From SAR86 cluster bacterium (lineage in GTDB: Bacteria > Pseudomonadota > Gammaproteobacteria > Pseudomonadales > Azotimanducaceae): 8,227 bases of DNA. The translations under genes were made by a program, and so were the position numbers. The first letter of the stretch is position 1. Every line of letters starts with the position of its first letter. This document shows positions 6,919-8,227 of the stretch, in pieces. Location: contig JABMOJ010000522.1 of assembly GCA_013204195.1 (NCBI GenBank), forward strand, positions 1-8,227, read 5' to 3'. The notes below the pieces were generated by a model that made no database searches, had not been told where the DNA came from, and was given only the letters and a program-made list of their open reading frames with translations.

Positions 6919-8075
6919 TTGTCGATAAAAGTCTGTGCTCTTAATATGGCATTGTTGCGGATGTTCATATAAAACAGTGCGTAGTCGAGACCGTGGTAGT
7001 TGCCGTTATTATCTGATCTCATAGCCAAAAATGCGGACCCACTTTGGTTGGCTACGAACAGGGTGCCGTCCCGACATTGAGCGCCGGTGCGCGCGACTTG
7101 GGGTGCGCTGAGTTCAACCAGTTGCTGGCCAGTGGCTAGATCTTCGGTTTTGCCGAAATCCAGATTGTATTTTCCCGCAGGTACGACCGCACCTTCGTTG
7201 AGTTCAGGGCCTGCGGCAGTTTCGCTGACCTGCCAGGTTAATGGGTTGGTACATAGGCTGGCTGCGGGTCTCTCGATGGGGTCAGTGCCCTGCGCCGCCG
7301 TGTCCCAGTGTATGACACAGTGCAAGTCAGTCGCACTCTGGCAGGGTTTGATTTGCTTAAGGGACGACAGCCACGCAGGTGAAATCGGTATCACATAGGC
7401 GCCGATCATATAGGCGGCGACCATGCGTTGGTAAAGATCACTCTGATCGATCACGTCGCTGAGTAATCGTTGCGCAAGATGAGTGCCCTGGCTATGACTG
7501 GCGATAATAAAGGGTCTGCCGTGATTGTCGTGCTCAAGATAAAAGATGAAGGCGCGCTTCACATCCTCGTAGGCAAAATCTAATACAGCATCGCGTTTGT
7601 CGGCGGATTGCATATAGGCGAAAATCGTTGCTTCGCGATACCGTGGTGCATAGACATCGCAACAACCGTTAAAGGCGCTGGCTTGATTTGCCATCATCCA
7701 GGCGGTGTTTTCTTCCGTCGCCGAATGCTTGTCCAGTGGCGAAGTCCAGCTCGATGATTTTAAAAAGCCCGTTGGATGAATAAAGAAAGTATCAACTTCA
7801 GCCCGACCCTGGAGCAGAGGCGCTATCCCGTCGGGGACAAGATCTGCGGGATCTTCCATGCCGGGTAGTGCCGCCCAGAATTCTCGGTGGCCATAGTCCG
7901 GCGCGGCGACCACGCCTTGACCCGTAAAAGCCGGACTGGGGGCGGCGTAGAAGCCATAGGCTTTGAACAACAGAGCCTGACCCAGTCCCGAAACCAGCAG
8001 GCCAGCGCCGACGAGTATCACGATGGCGGTCAAGATACTGGTAGCTTTTAGTGCTCGCATACGTGGCATACCCAT
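6909..8075 (-). CDS. DUF3089 alpha/beta-hydrolase, membrane-anchored
   Basis: A 388-residue protein with a hydrophobic N-terminal segment (about 12-35, SILTAIVILVGAGLLVSG) acting as a signal anchor or uncleaved signal, so the catalytic part probably faces the periplasm. The rest matches the DUF3089 family: VDTFFIHPTGF (94-104), YAPRYREA (142-149), the nucleophile elbow SHSQG (193-197) with Ser195, and a C-terminal NYHGLDYALFYMNIR stretch (359-373) whose His361 is the likely catalytic base. Substrate is unknown; esterase or lipase-like activity is expected from the fold. Several cysteines (138, 139, 245, 253, 275, 334) suit an exported protein. Start is uncertain: ATGs at 8075, 8069 and 8060 are in frame and none has a clear ribosome site. 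The longest is given. It overlaps the convergent dehydrogenase gene by 10 bases and lies 48 bases from a tandem repeat array. Confidence 0.88.
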   Translation of the reverse strand: MGMPRMRALKATSILTAIVILVGAGLLVSGLGQALLFKAYGFYAAPSPAFTGQGVVAAPDYGHREFWAALPGMEDPADLVPDGIAPLLQGRAEVDTFFIHPTGFLKSSSWTSPLDKHSATEENTAWMMANQASAFNGCCDVYAPRYREATIFAYMQSADKRDAVLDFAYEDVKRAFIFYLEHDNHGRPFIIASHSQGTHLAQRLLSDVIDQSDLYQRMVAAYMIGAYVIPISPAWLSSLKQIKPCQSATDLHCVIHWDTAAQGTDPIERPAASLCTNPLTWQVSETAAGPELNEGAVVPAGKYNLDFGKTEDLATGQQLVELSAPQVARTGAQCRDGTLFVANQSGSAFLAMRSDNNGNYHGLDYALFYMNIRNNAILRAQTFIDNQG

Positions 8076-8123
8076 TGACGGGTCGACAATTCAACCCTGA
8101 TTGCGGAATGAGGCACCTAGCGC

Positions 8124-8227
8124 TGTGCTTAAACCCAGCGCTTAGTCCCAGTGCTTAGATCCAGTGCTTAAACCCAGTGCTTAAACCCAGTGCATAAACC
8201 CAGTGCTAAAACCCAGTGCAAAGACCC
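8124..8227. repeat. 13-bp direct tandem repeat array, at least eight units
   Basis: Eight contiguous 13-base units with consensus AGTGCTTAAACCC run to the window edge, so the copy number is a minimum. Two central units (8163-8175, 8176-8188) are identical. The outer ones vary, with most rightward changes in positions 6-10: CTTAAACCC becomes CATAAACCC, CTAAAACCC and CAAAGACCC. Leftward units vary as AGCGCTTAGTCCC and AGTGCTTAGATCC. The period is not a multiple of three and stops occur in every frame, so it does not encode a peptide repeat. It lies just upstream of the DUF3089 gene. It may be a slippage-prone minisatellite or a cluster of protein-binding sites; the sequence does not decide. Confidence 0.9.

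Noticed and set aside
6908..6919. Hairpin ATCA/TGAT as a bidirectional terminator at the convergent stops
   Set aside because: The stem is only four base pairs with no T-run on either strand.
7798..8094. Minus-strand open frame of 98 codons at the start of the hydrolase gene
   Set aside because: It is a different frame of the hydrolase gene with arginine/glycine-rich composition typical of an off-frame reading of GC-rich codons.
8124..8227. CRISPR array
   Set aside because: The units are 13 bases, directly abutting with no unique spacers, and no cas gene is present.

Overview
The window looks like chromosomal DNA from a gammaproteobacterium, possibly a marine or environmental lineage. Evidence for this is the moderate GC content, the gammaproteobacterial look of the 6-phosphogluconate dehydrogenase, and the mix of a soluble bacterial P450 with a DUF3089 hydrolase. 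Placement below class level is a guess. There is no RNA gene, insertion sequence or CRISPR array.

Layout. (1) 1-1342, minus strand: a cytochrome P450, complete at its N-terminus, running off the left edge just before its expected end. (2) 1343-1676: a 334-base divergent intergenic region with two perfect 12-bp palindromes and an extended -10 promoter candidate for the rightward genes. (3) 1677-5046, plus strand: a two-gene operon with a 10-base gap. The first gene fuses a DUF442 (TIGR01244-type sulfurtransferase/phosphatase-like) domain to a type-II-like sulfide:quinone oxidoreductase. The second is a SulP/SLC26 anion transporter with a STAS domain. (4) 5041-5079: a perfect 17-bp hairpin that contains the SulP stop codon and has no T-tract. 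(5) 5080-5478: a 399-base stretch with at most one 41-codon small ORF. (6) 5479-6918, plus strand: decarboxylating 6-phosphogluconate dehydrogenase. (7) 6909-8075, minus strand: a membrane-anchored DUF3089 alpha/beta-hydrolase whose 3' end overlaps the dehydrogenase gene by 10 bases. (8) 8124-8227: at least eight 13-bp tandem repeats upstream of the hydrolase, reaching the right edge.

How the genes may work together. The fusion protein and SulP transporter form a plausible sulfide-handling module: sulfide or a persulfide is oxidised at the membrane with electrons going to quinone, sulfane sulfur is moved by the DUF442 CRTGNRS site, and an inorganic sulfur anion is moved by SulP. No persulfide dioxygenase is in view. 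The fusion has valine where human SQOR, as I recall it, has its second redox cysteine, so its chemistry may not be standard sulfide oxidation. The 6-phosphogluconate dehydrogenase is an ordinary NADPH-producing pentose-phosphate enzyme. The P450 and DUF3089 genes show no clear link to the sulfur module.

The most unusual items are the cysteine-to-valine change in the SQR half, the stop-codon-containing hairpin, the 13-bp array, and the paired palindromes in the divergent region.
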